A stretch of DNA of 24,867 bases from Acidobacteriaceae bacterium (GTDB lineage: Bacteria; Acidobacteriota; Terriglobia; Terriglobales; Acidobacteriaceae): NCBI GenBank assembly GCA_030838305.1, contig JAUTWY010000071.1:1-24867 (forward strand), written 5' to 3'. Below, in pieces: positions 23,614 to 24,867 of the stretch; positions within the stretch are counted from its first letter, which is position 1; each line of letters opens with the position of its first letter. Position numbers and translations under genes: made by a program. The notes under the pieces were generated by a model. That model did no database searches. It was given only the letters and a program-made list of their open reading frames with translations, and was not told where the DNA came from.

Positions 23614-23670
23614 CGTACCATGGTTGGCGACGTGCTGCTGCCCGACGTTGCAAACCACGTTTCTACAAGA

Positions 23671-23970
23671 ATGACTTCTATTGCAAAAGGGATTGAAGCT
23701 CGCCGCTTTGTGGTCCGCGGCCGTGTGCAGGGCGTGGGGTTCCGCTGGTTCGTGGAGCGTGAAGCGCACATTCTCGGCATTGCCGGCTGGGTACGCAATA
23801 ATCACGACGGCAGCGTGGAAGTCCTGGCCCAAGGCACTCGCGATCAACTTTCCGGTTTGCGCTCGCGCTTGCGCGAGGGGCCGCGCGCGGCTCGCGTCGA
23901 TGAAGTTGCGGAATCCGAAGCGCAACCGAAAAACGGGCTCAGTTCGTTCCGCATTGAAGGAGCATGGTAA
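23671..23970 (+). CDS. acyP: Acylphosphatase
   Basis: This 99-residue small enzyme hydrolyses acyl phosphates such as acetyl phosphate or carbamoyl phosphate. The signature VVRGRVQGVGFRWFVEREA (catalytic Arg in GFRWF) and GWVRNNHDGSVEVLAQG (catalytic Asn) are both intact. An in-frame ATG at 23620 exists, but it follows the efp terminator T-run by seven bases, so the ATG at 23671 is preferred and gives the family length. No strong Shine-Dalgarno is seen at either. The stop codon directly abuts the apt start, so the two genes are probably translated together. Confidence 0.92.
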   Translation: MTSIAKGIEARRFVVRGRVQGVGFRWFVEREAHILGIAGWVRNNHDGSVEVLAQGTRDQLSGLRSRLREGPRAARVDEVAESEAQPKNGLSSFRIEGAW

Positions 23971-24516
23971 TTGTCTCGCAACTCGACCCTGAATTCTGAC
24001 CAACTCAAGAAGCTCATCCGTGAAGTGCCCAACTTCCCGAAAAAAGGGATCCTCTTCTACGACATCACGACTCTATTGAAAGACAAGGTTGGCTTCGCTA
24101 CGCTGGTTGACCGGCTTTCCGAGCATTATGTCGACCAGAAGATCGATCTGGTTCTCGGCATGGAGGCTCGTGGCTTTATCTTCGCTCCCGCGCTTGCCTA
24201 CCGTTTGAATGCAGGGTTTGTCCCAGTGCGCAAGGTTGGTAAACTGCCAGCCGAGACGGTGAAGTTCGACTATGCCCTTGAATACGGCACGAACTCGCTG
24301 GAGATGCACAAGGACGCCATCCAGAAAGGCCAGCGCGTGCTAATCGTGGACGATCTGCTGGCCACCGGGGGCACGGCCGAAGCTACGGCCAAGCTAGCAA
24401 CCATGTTGGGCGCGGAAATTGCAGGTCTCGGCTTTGTTGTCGAATTGGACTTTCTGAAGGGGCGGGAGAAGCTCAAGGGCTACGACGTGATGTCGCTGTT
24501 GCACTACGGCCAATAG
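23971..24516 (+). CDS. apt: Adenine phosphoribosyltransferase
   Basis: This 181-residue enzyme salvages adenine to AMP with PRPP. The family motifs are all there: REVPNFPKKGILFYDITTLL, the ALEYGTNSLEMHKDAI segment, and the PRPP-binding loop VLIVDDLLATGGTAEAT. The start is a TTG immediately after the acylphosphatase TAA; GAAGGAG lies eight bases before it inside the acyP 3' end, so translation is likely coupled. It ends 17 bases from the convergent small membrane-protein gene. Confidence in function is high. Confidence 0.95.
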   Translation: MSRNSTLNSDQLKKLIREVPNFPKKGILFYDITTLLKDKVGFATLVDRLSEHYVDQKIDLVLGMEARGFIFAPALAYRLNAGFVPVRKVGKLPAETVKFDYALEYGTNSLEMHKDAIQKGQRVLIVDDLLATGGTAEATAKLATMLGAEIAGLGFVVELDFLKGREKLKGYDVMSLLHYGQ

Positions 24517-24533
24517 CTTCAGTCAGAGAACGA

Positions 24534-24806
24534 CTATTTCCAGAAGCTCGCCATCATTATCCCTACTCCAACCCAGAAGCTGACACTCACCACCACAGCC
24601 AAGGCCAGCCCCAGCACCGTATTCCAATTGCCGCGGCTTCCGCCGCGGACGGGCTCCAGATCAGAGTCGTAGACCAACCATGAGCGAAAGACATTTGCGT
24701 CTTCGCTGTTTGGCGGTGGACCTTCCCCACGTTCCCGCGACGGCAGGTCCACGTGTGATTCTCGAGTGCCGGATATCGGGGAGAGCTGCAATCGATAATT
24801 CATCAT
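24534..24806 (-). CDS. Small C-terminally anchored membrane protein, unknown function
   Basis: I do not recognise this protein of about 90 residues. It has a polar, probably disordered N-terminus (SHVDLPSRERGEGPPPNSEDAN), then FRSWLVYDSDLEPV, and one transmembrane helix near the C-terminus (VLGLALAVVVSVSFWVGVGIMMASF). The start is ATG at 24806 or 24803, both served by GAGG a few bases upstream; a GTG at 24812 is less likely. It is convergent with apt. Supporting evidence is the ribosome site, composition and topology; there is no recognised homologue family. Confidence 0.6.
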   Translation of the reverse strand: MMNYRLQLSPISGTRESHVDLPSRERGEGPPPNSEDANVFRSWLVYDSDLEPVRGGSRGNWNTVLGLALAVVVSVSFWVGVGIMMASFWK

Positions 24807-24867
24807 CCGCACCTCAGCATTGATTACTGCAAATCGTAGGCCACTTCCTGAGAAGTTCGTAACTAAC

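Overview
The window reads as ordinary chromosome from a GC-rich, diderm, type-IV-pilus-bearing bacterium. My best guess is an acidobacterium (Terriglobia-like). This is inferred from the mix of genes (PilT, an AMIN-domain secretin-type accessory protein, PilZ, RecX, a neutral zinc peptidase, an EF-P with a PGN loop) and from several short dispersed palindromic repeats of a kind I associate with that phylum. No rRNA, tRNA, CRISPR array, phage or transposase gene is visible, and no gene-free stretch exceeds 300 bp; the longest (22715-23003) is described below.

Layout. 1-1379: 3' two-thirds of a ClpB disaggregase, followed by a large inverted repeat. 1497-3211: divergent pirin and metallo-beta-lactamase-fold hydrolase. 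3276-3946: a Phd/PIN toxin-antitoxin pair. 4012-5993: a redox-stress block with a CDGSH iron-sulfur protein, DoxX and FMN azoreductase on the minus strand and a divergent HxlR regulator. 6133-8495: PilT, RecX and a small secreted protein made of about eleven 11-residue repeats. 8635-11421: alanyl-tRNA synthetase carrying an in-frame palindromic repeat insertion. 11565-13199 (minus): glutamate dehydrogenase and a secreted helix-hairpin-helix protein. 13388-14209 (minus): a second metallo-beta-lactamase-fold enzyme. 14378-17047 (minus): mntH (Nramp), a universal stress protein and a putative outer-membrane channel, with a palindromic operator-like site over the mntH promoter. 17211-20282: trpE (+), a zinc peptidase (+) and trpG (-). 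20462-22380: PilZ and an AMIN+FecR-like envelope protein. 22400-24806: YtxH (-), EF-P, acylphosphatase, adenine phosphoribosyltransferase, and a small C-terminally anchored membrane protein (-).

Themes. Most genes are housekeeping. The more interesting signals are: (1) the dispersed repeat inserted in frame inside alaS; (2) the exported 11-mer, mostly His-containing, LEA-like repeat protein; (3) the HxlR/azoreductase/DoxX/CDGSH electrophile-response block with an inverted repeat in its divergent promoter; (4) the mntH operon with its palindrome; and (5) the EF-P whose normally modified lysine position is asparagine. I did not find strong evidence for a wholly new multi-gene system. The candidates most worth testing are items 1, 2 and 3.
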